DNA from: Oxytricha trifallax
Taxonomy: Eukaryota; Ciliophora; Spirotrichea; Sporadotrichida; Oxytrichidae
Reading direction: 5' to 3'
NCBI GenBank assembly: GCA_000711775.1
Contig: ARYC01003221.1
Span: 1-64,000 of the forward strand
Length of the DNA: 64,000 nt
Position numbers and translations under genes: made by a program. This document shows positions 33,443 to 45,153 of this stretch, in pieces; the first letter of the stretch is position 1, and the number at the start of each line of letters is the position of its first letter. Under the pieces are notes generated by a model, which saw only the letters and a list, made by a program, of their open reading frames with translations, was not told the DNA's origin and did not search any database.

Positions 33443-36400
33443 TCAAAGGCAAAGGTCAATCTTTGAAGTTGCCTCTTGCCATATTAGTGAATGAACTAAG
33501 TGGATTTTTTTTATTGCTAAACTAGAGTAATATACTCTAAGTTATTAATTTTATGGCAAATCATGAGTGAATGAAATGAAATTCTTTTATAAAATATCAT
33601 TTTCACCACCCATATTAACTCTTCTAGTCTTTATATTATTTCCACTGCTTTCTTATCCAGGTTTAAGAACACCTCTTCTTGTTCTTGCCGACAGATTTTT
33701 GCCTTACTTTTCTTGTCTCTATTCATCATCAATCATGTCTCAATTTATTATTAAATTCCAGCTAATCTCTTTTATATTTAGATTACAGCACACATAATTT
33801 GCAATAGTATATATATGCATGTCCATTTCATCCTCAATGAACTCAACATCATCTCTATCATATTTCTACTTCATTTCTTGGAACTTTTACTTCTGCACTT
33901 CATTTTTTCTTGCAATGTTTGCTTTGACCTTGGATGAGAGCAATTGTGAAGTCTCCAGTTCTTTATCAGACTCAGCTAGCAAAACTGAGGGTAGACCTAT
34001 GATTTCATGACGTTTGCACTTTATGAAGGGGCGACTTCTTAATACAGCTTTTACTATATCTTTGTAGTCTAGGGTTCTGTTTCTTAACTAAGAAGCTGCA
34101 GGCATTAAATAGTATATAAACTTTAACGTATTTGGAATAGGTAAAATATCTAGAAAACAATAACTATCTGGCTTAACTAGCATAAGACTCAGTATTAATT
34201 TCCATAAAGCTTCAAATAAAAATAATAATAATCTAGAAAACAATAAAAACAATAAATAATGATTTAAAAGGCATAATCATAAGCTTCATTGCTTCCCAAA
34301 GATAAAATGAATGTTTTAATAGCCCACTGTTATAAATCCAGCAACTTCCTTTCCATAAACGAAAAATACAACATATTTATTGCTTTCTATGTCTTTATTA
34401 ATAACAATTTCGTGGAATGCCTGGTTTCTTTCTCCAACAAAATATATAGAAGTGTCTGCTATTTTCATTGAATGAATAGAATATTAAATTTTCGTTAAGA
34501 GTGAATCAGTTTCAAAATTTTTATTTTAACCATCCAATTCTTACTACTAATATTAAAAAGATATCATTGAAGTCATAGGTATATATCTGAATTCAACTCT
34601 CTTATCAAGCATATTCATTGCTGCAAAGAAACCAGCTTCTACATTGTACTTGACGTCATTCGTTCTAACTTGATGTTTTTGCATAAATGATGGGTAAGAG
34701 GTACAAGACCCTGCAGCAAAAATTGGAGTGTAGATATCATTGTAGTGGAGTGAAAATTTCACATCACTTGAAGGCATTCCTTTAGAGTCCATATATTAAA
34801 AACTTTAGTATTTGAAATTTAAAATAAGGAAAAGCAAATTACAGCTTATTCTGTAGAAATTAAAAATAAATTTTTAGTCTATGGCTACTTTTAGTGGAGG
34901 TTCATTGCTATCAGAATTAATATCTGGAGTCAGTATTGCTTCCAAGTTCAATTTAACTATTTAATTTACAATAAGGTGAATTATAATAATCATCTTTGGT
35001 GCACCAACTCCATTTCTGCAATGAAAATATAAGGTCTTATGAAATATTCAATATTTTTATCTTCTTCTGGTTAATTTCTCTTTTTAAAAAACACAGCATT
35101 TAGTTTATTAATACCCTAGAATTTCTGAATGTCTGCATCCATAATGACACTAATCCTCTGTTTCTTCAATAAACTACACAATTAAAACTAAGATTTGTCA
35201 TTAATTAAGTCAAACACTTACTCATGAATCTTATTAGCCAGAGTCATGCCAACTCCCTGTTAAACTTCACTGATTTAAGAGTCCATTAAGAATATTTCAG
35301 TTTAGGTATAACCTATAGAGTCAAGGTATTCTCTCATACTGGAAGCTGTTTAATAGGCTTCAAATGTTCCACCCATAATCAAAATGGTCTTTGCTTTTAT
35401 TAGCTCTATTATATTGGAATTAATATATCTGATACTTAAGATTTGATTTAAATTTTTATTCTTTATTTTCGAAAAATAAATTATCTCATTGTGGCATATT
35501 GCATGTGAATATCTATCCTCCAAATAGTAAAAATTTGAATAGGGTGTTTGATTTATACTATTAAGTCTTTTTTTATGTGAACCCCAAGCCACCATTATTT
35601 TATCAAAATCTACAGGTTTTTTCTAACCTTTTACTATTATTCTCATTTTATTAAAGTCTATTTGGGTTAACTCACCCTTTAACACCTCAATATTTGCTCT
35701 AACAATAATTATAATCAATTAATTATCAGTTCTGAAGTATTTTTATATCATCAAGCTTGATAATATTATATAATTTTATAAGTTGCTCTATCCATGTAAT
35801 CCTTTTCGACATAGTAAAGTTAATTTTTCTATAATGGTGTGAAACATCTGTTAAGTACATCCACATTTTCGAATTAGCCAAAGTTTGAAGTTGGAATGCA
35901 AATAATTTTCCCTGTAAAACTAGCTCTTAAAGCATTAATTGCTGATAAAGCGGTCCTCTGAATCTCCCAAAATTACATAAGTTCTAGAATCAATTAAAAA
36001 AAAAATTATTCACCATTCAATTTATAAAAAGTAACTTATAATCACGGATCGATAACCGACTTTTTAATGTGATCTTTCAAAGCAAAAGCTGGCACATGCT
36101 CTGGAATAACGACTTGAACTTATTCATCTCTATTTTGAAAAAAAAATGAAGAGATATTTCTGAGTGAAGGGCCTTAATCTACAAAACCATTCATAATATT
36201 GTAAACAATTCCACAAGTAGGACGGATTAATTTCTCTCCTAAGAAAGCTTCAGTACCCAAATTTGTATAATCAAACTCACAAAATGATTAAGTAGCAAAA
36301 TACTTCTCATTATGCTTTAACACCATTATTTTATCAGTAGGATGAAAATGATTCTCATCAAATGGGTCACAAACAGAAACTTAAATCATTTGACCATTTT

Positions 36401-37180
36401 TCAATAGATCGCTGGGTCCAATTTTGACAGTTCTAAATTCAATTTACTTCATTTTATTTTCTTCTTTCTAAGCATAGGGATCCATAATGTATTGAGATCT
36501 TTGATTCTCAAGTCTCTCTTCTTCAGTCATATTAACGTTCTAGTTTTGATAACCGAACTTAACATCGAGATTTTTCATCTCTAACAATTCTTCGTCGGAT
36601 AAACGCTCTCCATCTATTGCCCCAATATCTGTCTCTTCTCTAGCTTGATATTCTAGCTATTTCTATTTTTCTCCTTCTGCTAAAAGCTTTGGGATCTCAA
36701 ATTGGTTCATTGACGATCTGAATACTTTCAAATTATAATTAAATGCTAAATCGAAAATTCATAATCAAGGGAAATATTTATATTTTTTAATTTACTTAAG
36801 TACTTTTGAGAAATAATTGCCTTCTTCAGATTTTAAAGGCTCAGCTGCTTGAGTCTCCTACTTCCCAAACATGCTTTTCAAAGAACTTTCCTTTTATTAT
36901 TTAGGTAATTTTTTATGTTCTAAATTTTCAGCCTCAGTTTTAGTTTGTTATTTTTTGCTTGGAAGACTAGAGCCAAGCATCAATAAACCAGTAGCAAGTG
37001 TAACAAACATTATTTATTTGTGCATGTTTTTAGGGGTTTGTGTTAGCATTACTCTTTTTATTCGTTTTATGTTGAGAATTTTAGTTTTAGAGTTGTTAAA
37101 GAGAATTGCTAAGCTTATGGTGGGCAGGCTCTCAAGATTATTTTGTTTTATCTATAGATTTAATGCAAATTGTAAACTTT
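33443..37180 (-). CDS. AIFM3-like Rieske/FAD pyridine-nucleotide oxidoreductase
   Basis: The N-terminus (about 37180-36800) looks mitochondrial or membrane-targeted (IMFVTLATGLLMLGSSLPS). From ATG 36710, a Rieske-like fold: KIMVLKHNEKYFATQSFCEF, then KLIRPTCGIVYNIMNGFVD. Next is an AIF-type FAD domain (TALSAINALRASFTGKIICI; KTILIMGGTFEAYQTASSM), and the FAD-binding end IYTPIFAAGSCTSYPSF with DVKYNVEAGFFAAMNMLD. Further downstream is a C-terminal part (SRPFIKCKRHEIIGLPSVLL). The order Rieske then AIF-like reductase is that of AIFM3, a mitochondrial redox protein. The Rieske ligands are altered: CEF and CGIV replace the usual C-x-H and C-x-x-H, so no normal 2Fe-2S cluster is expected. Several IESs and frame shifts occur; the one at 34148-34230 is certain. 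Confidence 0.75.
34148..34230 (-). other. IES with unusually long 16-bp pointer
   Basis: ATCTAGAAAACAATAA occurs perfectly at 34148-34163 and 34231-34246. Removal of 83 bp joins AFQIIIYCFYCFLD to ILPIPNTLKFIYYLM in frame on the minus strand. Long pointers like this are typical of scrambled rather than simple junctions in Oxytricha (established trend). Confidence 0.8.
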
Positions 37181-37744
37181 ATTAAATTAATGTGAAATAA
37201 ATGTAAAGATAAATATCAAATACTATAAAAAATCTTTTTGATTCATATTAATCTTAAATGTATAGTTTATTTAAACATTTTATCGCTATAATTAATTTTA
37301 TAATAATAATACTACTATGAACGCGTTAATATAACACTAAATAGATTTTTAGCTCAATAATTAATAAATATAATGAAAATTAATAAGTTTTTATTACTTT
37401 GACTTATCAAAGTATTTTTTTTAAAAAGTCCACAATTATATATTAGGTATATTTACTAAGTTATGAATTTTTAACGATTCTATAAAGTTTCTAAATTCCA
37501 TTTGACATTATCGTTTTCAATCTAAGTTTATTGTGTTGAAGCTATTTTAACATTATGTTAGGATATGTGTTGTAAGCTTACTAAGTGCTGCTCTTCGTTA
37601 TCTGTATCTGAATTATCATTAAATTGCTATTCATCGTGTATGTTTACTTCTTTTTATATGTCTCTGATTTTTTCATACTTATATAATAATTTTACCTTAA
37701 AAGATAGTATGGGTAGGTTAGAAGGGATTCATAAAAATATCATT
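37181..37744. other. No gene seen: AT-rich spacer
   Basis: AT-rich sequence without coding-quality frames. Confidence 0.45.
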
Positions 37745-40480
37745 TAAAATTATCATAACTACAGCATCAATTTAAGTCCTTAGTAAATCCTCAAGCTTAC
37801 TCTAAGTATCCTGATCTAAACGGTTTTTTTTGGCAAATTCTTAGGCCAGACCTCTTGGAGAATCATCTTAAAACACTATAATTCTTTCATTATGATCTGC
37901 GTTCCCTCCAATGTTAATATCTACATAAGAAGTGGAGTCTCTGAATTTCTTGCAATATTCTTAATTTCTTCATCCTTCTAAACTTTTTGAGTTTGATTCT
38001 TAGATTTTAAAGTACCAACTTGCTTTTTATAGTTTTGTTGCTATACTGATTTCTAAGGGGTTTTGGATTTTGAAGTTCTGGCTTGCTGTTATGGTTGCTC
38101 TGGGTTTATTTATTTAGTTTTTGAAAGATTGGCTTATTTCAATTTTTGATTGTTGATAGTGGGAATGGGTGACCTCTCTCTTGATTTAAAAGCAGAAGCT
38201 GAATTACATCTTGATTTCAGAATATCTGAAAGTTAACCAATACTCTTTCTTTCTTGATGATTATTTATGAACTTGGAATTCTTAAATTGTTAGTTTTATG
38301 CAGCTTTACTCATTTTGAGAAGAGGCTGGGTCAAATTGATTTTGTGAGCTTTTCCGATTTGAAAAGTTTCCTGTTTCCAATGCCTATTTAATAGACTCTC
38401 TCTCCATTCTTATAATAAGTAATATTATTTTTTATCTTTATTCTTGCTTTAGCCATTCTGTCAATTGTTACTTTTGTGGCTTAGATATTCTTTGGATTTT
38501 AAACAGGCTAAAATTCTAAAGCCTACTTCTTTAATTAGTTCCTCTCTTACTCAATAAACGACTTCAATTTAGGTTTGAAGGTACATTCTTATTGATATTT
38601 CTCAAATTCCTGCTCTTCTGGTGACTTATCTCTTTTGTGTTTGTATTTCTTGTTCTTACTATCCTAATATAAACTTTCAAACTTGCTTATTGTTTATATG
38701 GATGCTCTATCTTCTTAAACTTATCCTAAGTGACTTTGAGGAGATTATCTTTAGCCCAATCCAGCTTGCTTAGATTGACTATTTTCATTTTCATTTTGCA
38801 ATTAATACTTTAGCTAATTAGAGTTTTAAGCTGTGCTATGTTCTTGCATAGTTTTAGCATGCTTTTCCTGAACTATTATAGCTAAATTTCTCGTTTTTGT
38901 ATTTATGTTAGGCCTGAAAGTGCACTGTTTTTCTTCTTCCTCATTTAATATTGATTTTGCCTTCTCTCTCCATTAGGGGCTTTTTTAGGGTTGAGAGAGC
39001 CAATCTAAAGTAGTCAGTTTTATATTCTGAGATTATTCAACGTTTTTATCTCTTCTAATCGGCCATCTCTCAAGACTTATAACGGTTTAAAACTAGAAAT
39101 AATTAGACTCTCTTTTTAATTTATACAAGTAAATTATAGGGTTAATTGAAGGCCTAAAATCAAGGTAGGACTATTAATCTCTTTCCAGCCTCTTATATTC
39201 CTTAAACAAAGCTTAATTATGAGTCCTATTGGTATATAATTAATTGAATTGCTTCTATATTTTGGGACATTCATGACTCTCTAAAACAAATCTCCATGTT
39301 AATTTAACTCTCCATATGCCAATTCTTCATACTTACTTAACTGTTGCTTTGATTTATCTAAATCAGACTCAACATGACTGCCCATAATAGCGAGAAGAAA
39401 AACTCTTAAATTGCTTAGAGTTATGTGGCCCTTGATTTTATCTCCACTATGTCATTTTCAGGTATTTGTTTGTTGTAGTGGACTAGATACTTGAGTCTAG
39501 GAATCCCAAGTTTGCTATGAATTCTAAATATATGTCGTAGTCCAAGGTTTCAAATTTTGTTATGAAACATATATAATGTTAACTAATTTCTATATAATTT
39601 AATAACTTGAAATTAATTCTTCATTATTCTTATGTTTTTAATCCATTTCTAATGATTTCCAAAGTTACATGACTTCCTTTGTAAATTTTTGAATAAAATA
39701 TTTCTCTGATTTTTTACTGGTTACAATAGGTTTCATAACTGATTATCTATGCTAATATTTATAATCAAATTTACTTATAATTATGCTCTTCAATTTAAGC
39801 TTAACGTTTTTTCTATCTTTATTTGAAATCTTCATTTAATCTTATGTCTCTGCTATTTCTGTTGCTTATTTATCGACCTTAACTAAAAATCATAAAATTA
39901 GTAGAATCACTTAATTTAAAATAATTATTGAGAATTTTAATCTAAAGCATTATTTTAAAAAAATTATTATATATTTATAACTGGCACCATTTTTAGCATG
40001 ATCTAATTGACTTCTTGATCGAGAATTAAATTACCCTTTTATCTTACTTTAATCTTATATTACAAATACTGCATTTAAGAAATGAGAATGTTACTTTTTC
40101 AATTCATAAAATCTATCATGTACACTTTATATATTTTCACATTTATTTAAAATACCCTTTTAAGAATTAAAGAGAAGCCTATCCATCCTATAATTATAAC
40201 TTTTATAAAATAAATGCTAAGACTTTTCTTCTAGTTGTTTAATTAGCTTTCTTACTAATTTTACTGCAAACTTTTCTCCACAATTGTCTTAGACAGTGCA
40301 TTAATTGTGGGTTTGGCCCTTGCAACCTATTCTAATTTCAATTCTTAGTCAAATTATTTTTTCCTTATTTTATCAATGCGTTTTTACTCAGAAAGCGCCT
40401 AATCTTACAAAAATTACTTAAAATCTCTGCTAAACACCTGAGTTCTTTTTTGGCTTAGGTTTGTGTCTGGCTCAAATGTA
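37745..40480 (-). CDS. Protein with repeated CTF-x-P motifs (ciliate cytoskeleton-type low-complexity protein)
   Basis: From about 40480 downward on the minus strand: CTFEPDTNLSQKRTQVFSRD, then KRIDKIRKKQFDQELKLEQ; about 1.5 kb further CTFRPNINTKTRNLAIIVQE and, after that, ECTFKPKLKSFIEQERN. The motif C-T-F-x-P occurs three times, spaced by charged coiled-coil-like stretches. Such C-T-F-x-P repeats recur in large ciliate proteins of unknown role, often in basal body or cortex lists (weak recollection). Lys, Gln, Asn and Ser dominate. Between 39100 and 40130 the sequence is AT-rich and probably mostly IES or spacer. Start and stop are not fixed. Confidence 0.5.
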
Positions 40481-40658
40481 CACTCTTTTTATAAGGAATA
40501 TATATAAATAATATAAAAATTGCTGAATTTTCTCATAAATAATATAATTAAGAATTAAAATATTAGTGAATTAGTGAATTAGAGAAATTAATTAAAAGAG
40601 ATTAAAATTTAATTGGAGATCTCTAATATATTAAATATCTCAACTAAAGGTAATCATT

Positions 40659-40947
40659 AATACTTACCTGGGATTTTTATACTAAATAGGGACCCATCAT
40701 TAAGATGGTCGACAGAATATTCTTTTTTTTTTGAAATTTTTCTATCTTTTTTTTTCCCAATTTTTTTTCTCCAAAACCCATTAGGGCCAACTTCTGAAAA
40801 TTTTGTACATCTTTTATGTAGGTTTTTAGATATCGACTGAAAGGGTTAGCTATATGTGATTCTAAAAAAATTCTTTTTTTCCATTTTTTTCCAGCCAAGT
40901 CCGACCCCCCTCGTTGCTCGCTCCGCTCGCATTCCCAGGTAAGTATT
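40659..40947. mobile_element. 289-bp inverted-repeat element with GC-rich tip
   Basis: Ends are a perfect 15-bp inverted repeat, AATACTTACCTGGGA at 40659-40673 and its complement at 40933-40947. The interior is T-rich, with runs of 8-10 T, and one end is GC-rich (CTCGTTGCTCGCTCCGCTCG, containing GCGAGCGGAGCGAGC-type palindromic sequence). Only one copy in the window. It could be a MITE, an IES or a foreign insertion; it stands out in composition. The ends also resemble a 5' splice site (CAG/GTAAGTAT). Confidence 0.6.
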
Positions 40948-41218
40948 GAATTAAAATATTAATTAATATAATTATTCCTCTTTATCATTACTAATCTCTT
41001 ATTAGTTTTTTATTTCAATAATCTTTTTGCGTTTTCTTTCTTAAAAGAGCTCATTTCTCTAATTGAAAGAATCTTAATTAAAACATTATTTTGATTGTTA
41101 TTAGTGATGTTATGATTTGTAGTTATTTTTATATAATTTTTTAAGAAATAATACTTAATTCATTAACAAATTTATAATTTTAGGAATTATTTAATATAAT
41201 TTTTATATTATATTAATT

Positions 41219-41352
41219 ATGATTGCTGCTGGAAACTTAAAGTGGTTGTAGGCCTGGAAGTATGACTTCCAAATTAACTGCTGATACCAACTCCACCCTC
41301 GTATTAAGGATAAACTTGCTTCTGAGTATAGTAATTTTTAGTAAACTTTGCT
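41219..41352 (+). CDS. Short coding segment, first exon or MDS of an unknown gene
   Basis: ATG 41219 gives MIAAGNLKWLQAWKYDFQIN, then C, an in-frame TGA (41282-41284) and YQLHPRIKDKLASEYSNF. The residues on both sides of the TGA look like one protein, so either UGA is decoded or the segment is broken. After about 41352 the sequence is AT-rich. No family recognised. Confidence 0.4.
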
Positions 41353-41960
41353 ATTTAAAGTTATTTATTAACATATTATTAAAGTGTGAACTTTTATTAT
41401 TCAACTAAGTAAAATGATTTAGAAAAATTATATTTAAAGTAAAAATAAAATATTATTTTTAGCTTACTTTACTGAAAATTTTCTATGATAAATATTCTTA
41501 AATATTTTATGAATTAATTTTTAACTTGTTTAATATAAAGAATGAATCATATCTTTGTGAGAAAAAATAAAGGATTATGGATTTTTAATAATTATCTATT
41601 ATTTCATTATTTTTGTAATAATATTGTTATTTCCTTGTCGTGAATTGCTTGTATTACTTATCAAATTATTACTATATGGGGTGAACTAATTATTTGTGGA
41701 ATAAGTAGAGGATCCTGGAGATCTAGAACTTCCAGAGACCACAAACTTACAAACTTTTTTTAAGTCTTCTAGGTAAGTGGGCTCGCTGGCTTTTATTTAC
41801 AGATTTGATGCTGTGTGTGAATGGTTCATTATTCTAGTTCCATACTGTGAATTATATATTCATTTAATGTTTTAAGAAATCAAGTAGAAACATTTGAAAT
41901 ACAGTGGTTTTATATTTAAAAATTATTGGCATTGCCGAGATGCAATTAACTTTAAGGCTA
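41353..41960. other. No gene assigned
   Basis: Mostly AT-rich. A 100-bp patch of mixed composition at 41700-41830 (GGATCCTGGAGATCTAGAAC) might be a small coding segment, but no frame convinces me. Confidence 0.4.
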
Positions 41961-42625
41961 AATCGAGGGCTTATTGGCTAAAGCTAGAGGCTTTATTTCT
42001 CTTTAGCTTGATATGGATCTATTTCTCCCCACACATATTTGTATGAATTGAATGCTTATAAATCATTTATTATATAATAATTCACACTTTTACTCTAACA
42101 GAATCTAGAATGCCAGGACTTATCTGGTCTTGCTTCTCTCATATGAATTTGAGTTGCGGGTCTGTAAGATACACCTCCATAGTCTTATATGTTTTCTCTG
42201 GGTGAAGTATTTTAGAAAAATTTGCCTCTAAAATTGTCAAATTGGTGGCTATATTTCTCCTCCCCATCATTATAGTCTGAGTGAATTCTAAAAGTAGAAT
42301 TTTCTTTTAGTTATTTTGTATAGGTTTAGATGAAAAAATCATTGAAGTTATATTGAGATTTTTGAGAATTGACAAACTGTTTCGAGTGAATAGAATTGAA
42401 TTTACTTCTGGTTATTCCATCTTCTTCCTCCATTACTTTATAATCTTCGTTTAGATCAGTGTCCTCTATATCTTCTGAGTGATTTAAAAAATCATTGCCC
42501 AAAAACCCCTCACATATTAAATTATTATGAATTAAAATAATTTCCAACTGTGTCCTAACTGTGGATATTCTTGGGACTGTCCCCATAAAAGTTATTCGCA
42601 GCTGTTTGATAGGTAGTTGTTTCAA
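41961..42625 (-). CDS. Unknown protein segment, acidic middle and conserved-looking C-terminus
   Basis: From ATG 42623-42625: MKQLPIKQLRITFMGTVPRI, then an acidic region (NHSEDIEDTDLNEDYKVMEE), then SQKSQYNFNDFFIQ. Further downstream are NSTFRIHSDYNDGEEKYSHQ, ENIQDYGGVSYRPATQIHMR and ARPDKSWHSRFC. The frame stays open past this, so the stop is not fixed. No domain recognised. The style suggests a cytosolic regulatory protein with disordered parts, but this is a guess. Confidence 0.45.
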
Positions 42626-43290
42626 ATGGCTGCTGCTAAGCTTACTAATTTGATTGATTCTTCATTAAATTGCTATAATTATATAAAATTTAATTTATAA
42701 TATCAACTTTATCTTTTTTTATATAGATATAACATTTATAATGAATGATTTTAATAATGTATTTTAGGTACAAATCTAATATTTTAATTAAATGAAATTA
42801 ATTATTAATATTTAATATTGATTTTGCAAATATTTAATATTTAAGATTGTAATAAATTTGATGTAAAATTCATTCATTATCGTATTTTAGATAATTCGCC
42901 AACATTTATGTTCTTTTCTTGTCCTTCTATAATTAATAATTATATATTGCTATTACATGATTAAATTTACTTGTATTGATATAATTTATATAATATATCT
43001 ACATCAAATAACATAAAATTCTAATAATATCTCTTAGTGTTAAAATCTTAAACAAGTTTAAAATCTTCATTTCTTTCATAATCCTATGGATTTTAGTAGT
43101 AAAGTTAAATTCTTCCTGCTTAGAGTTAATCTTTTTATTAATTTATTCTTGTGATTTGTTATTTTGTTAATTTGTGTTGTTTTTCTGATTAGTATTTTAA
43201 TTTTCAACTTAAATTTAAAATTTGAAAAGTAATTCATAAAAGACATTCAAATATAAACAATAATTTATATAATTTCTAACTTGAGGTGAC
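42626..43290. other. No gene seen: AT-rich spacer
   Basis: AT-rich. Nothing supported. Confidence 0.45.
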
Positions 43291-44390
43291 TAGGATAAAT
43301 CAAAGCCAATTTTATAGTACAAATATGTTTCGAGCTGCACTCTTCGCTACTCTAAGAAATCATCTCTGCGTTTCTTCATTCTCAAAAGCATCAAATCCAA
43401 AGCTTAAATTGCCTAATTTTAGACATTAAGTTTGATGGCATTTAAGTACTTTTAGGATTTTAACCTCAACGGTATTGTTAAAGAATTCTTATAGATTTAA
43501 ATTATGAAAAATTCATAAAAATAAGATTATGAGAAGTTTGATTCATTGATCTAAAATAATGCCTTTTTGCAGAAAATTTCCACATATTCCTTTTTTAAGA
43601 TATCGTTGGAATTAGCACTATATCTGGGAATGGTTGCCTTCTCTCTGCTAATCTAGACCAGTTATAGCATGCGTCAATATAATCATATAAATTGTTAATT
43701 AAGAGATTTTTAAGAGTTTTATAATTCCTTAAACCTATAATGTGCGGAATTTAATTATATCTATAAAATATACAGATAATCATCATAATCCCTGGCATTG
43801 TAAACTATGAATACTCCATCGTAGTACTGGCCTCCAAAGAATGCTTCTCTAGAAAATTAAATAGTTTTTCTGATATCATTTTTTTCATTGTCAGAAAATC
43901 TCGCATTTTCTTTAGCTTCTCAAAGTTAAACTCTGTTGATTCGGGTAGTTCATTTTCTTGTAATTTTTTAAATGTTTTAACACGATTTTATTTTAAAAAA
44001 ATTAAATATCTTTTATACTTTCAATAACCATGTCATAATAAAAGCTATTCGCAGAATATAAGTCGATTTCTATGTTTTCTATGATTTCCCCAGGAATATA
44101 ATATTTATTTATCTCTTTATATTTACCTTAATAAGAATCTCAACAATTAAAAATAATTAGCAATATCTCAATGGAAGTGAATAAATAACTTTTAATTAAT
44201 AAATAGACAAAGGATTTTCAATTTTGGGGTAAGGGACGCTTATCTCATATTTACTGATTAATTTGTGTTAGGAGTCAAGTTATTTACTCTTCACCCACAT
44301 CTAATCGTCATTTTCATATTTTTTATAATATTTCAAGTCTAGAGCGTCTTCTTTGTTCTTAATTTAAACTTTAAAATTATATATTCATAA
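43291..44390 (-). CDS. Unrecognised protein in several segments
   Basis: Minus-strand stretches of clear protein quality in changing frames: GEIIENIEIDLYSANSFYYD, then ENARFSDNEKNDIRKTIQFS, EAFFGGQYYDGVFIVYNARD, and EKATIPRYSANSNDILKKEY with VEIFCKKALF. The blocks are separated by AT-rich inserts that behave like IESs. No family recognised, and start and stop are unknown. Confidence 0.45.
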
Positions 44391-45153
44391 ATTTACAATA
44401 ATTCTTATTTTTTTATAAATAGATTAATAAGTAAATTTATTAATACAAAAATGTCTATTCAAATAAAATATTAAATTTAAAATTTGAAATTAAATTTGGG
44501 AAATGTTAAGGACAAGAAGTTGCTTAAGGAAATAATCAATGCCTTTTTTGTAATTTCCGCAAAATAATAAGTTGTATTTAAATTAATTTTCCCTTTAATT
44601 TATAATTATTATATTCTTTCTGTTATATTTTCATTATTTATATCCTTATTAAAAAAATATTAAAAAAATAACTCCTTATCATTTTTTATTCTTAAGTGAA
44701 GTAAATCACTATAATTTAATTTTAAATGATTATATAATTAATGATCAAATTTGGTTCAACAATAAATATAAAATAATAATTTAATGCAGAATTATTTGTT
44801 AGTAAATTGTGCCTTATTTAAGTATTAAATTAATAAATAAATGAAATGCTATCAGTCACATACTAAAAATATAATGTAATTAAATACTAATTATTTAAAT
44901 ATTATGTTTTTTTATACATAAAATATCTCTAGTTCATTATATATGAATAATTTCAATATGTAACATCTGAATAGATAAAATTTGAGTGACATATTCGTTT
45001 AATTATAATAGATTAAATTCAAATACTATTTTTCATTAATAAATTCATTAATTAATTCAAGAATAATATATAATTATGTATCCAATTTAAATATATTTGT
45101 TAATTAAATAAACAAAAATAATATTAATTTATTTTAATTTTCTTAAATAATAG
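44391..45153. other. No gene seen: AT-rich spacer
   Basis: Very AT-rich sequence with many short A and T runs. No coding-quality frame. Confidence 0.5.

Noticed and set aside
36871-37185. Plus-strand hydrophobic frame with several apparent helices
   Set aside because: Complement of the Lys/Gln/Asn-rich N-terminal region of the AIFM3-like gene.
40677-40898. Lys-rich minus-strand frame MAGKKWKKRI... inside the inverted-repeat element
   Set aside because: Generated by runs of A; no ordinary protein features. Better treated as part of the element.
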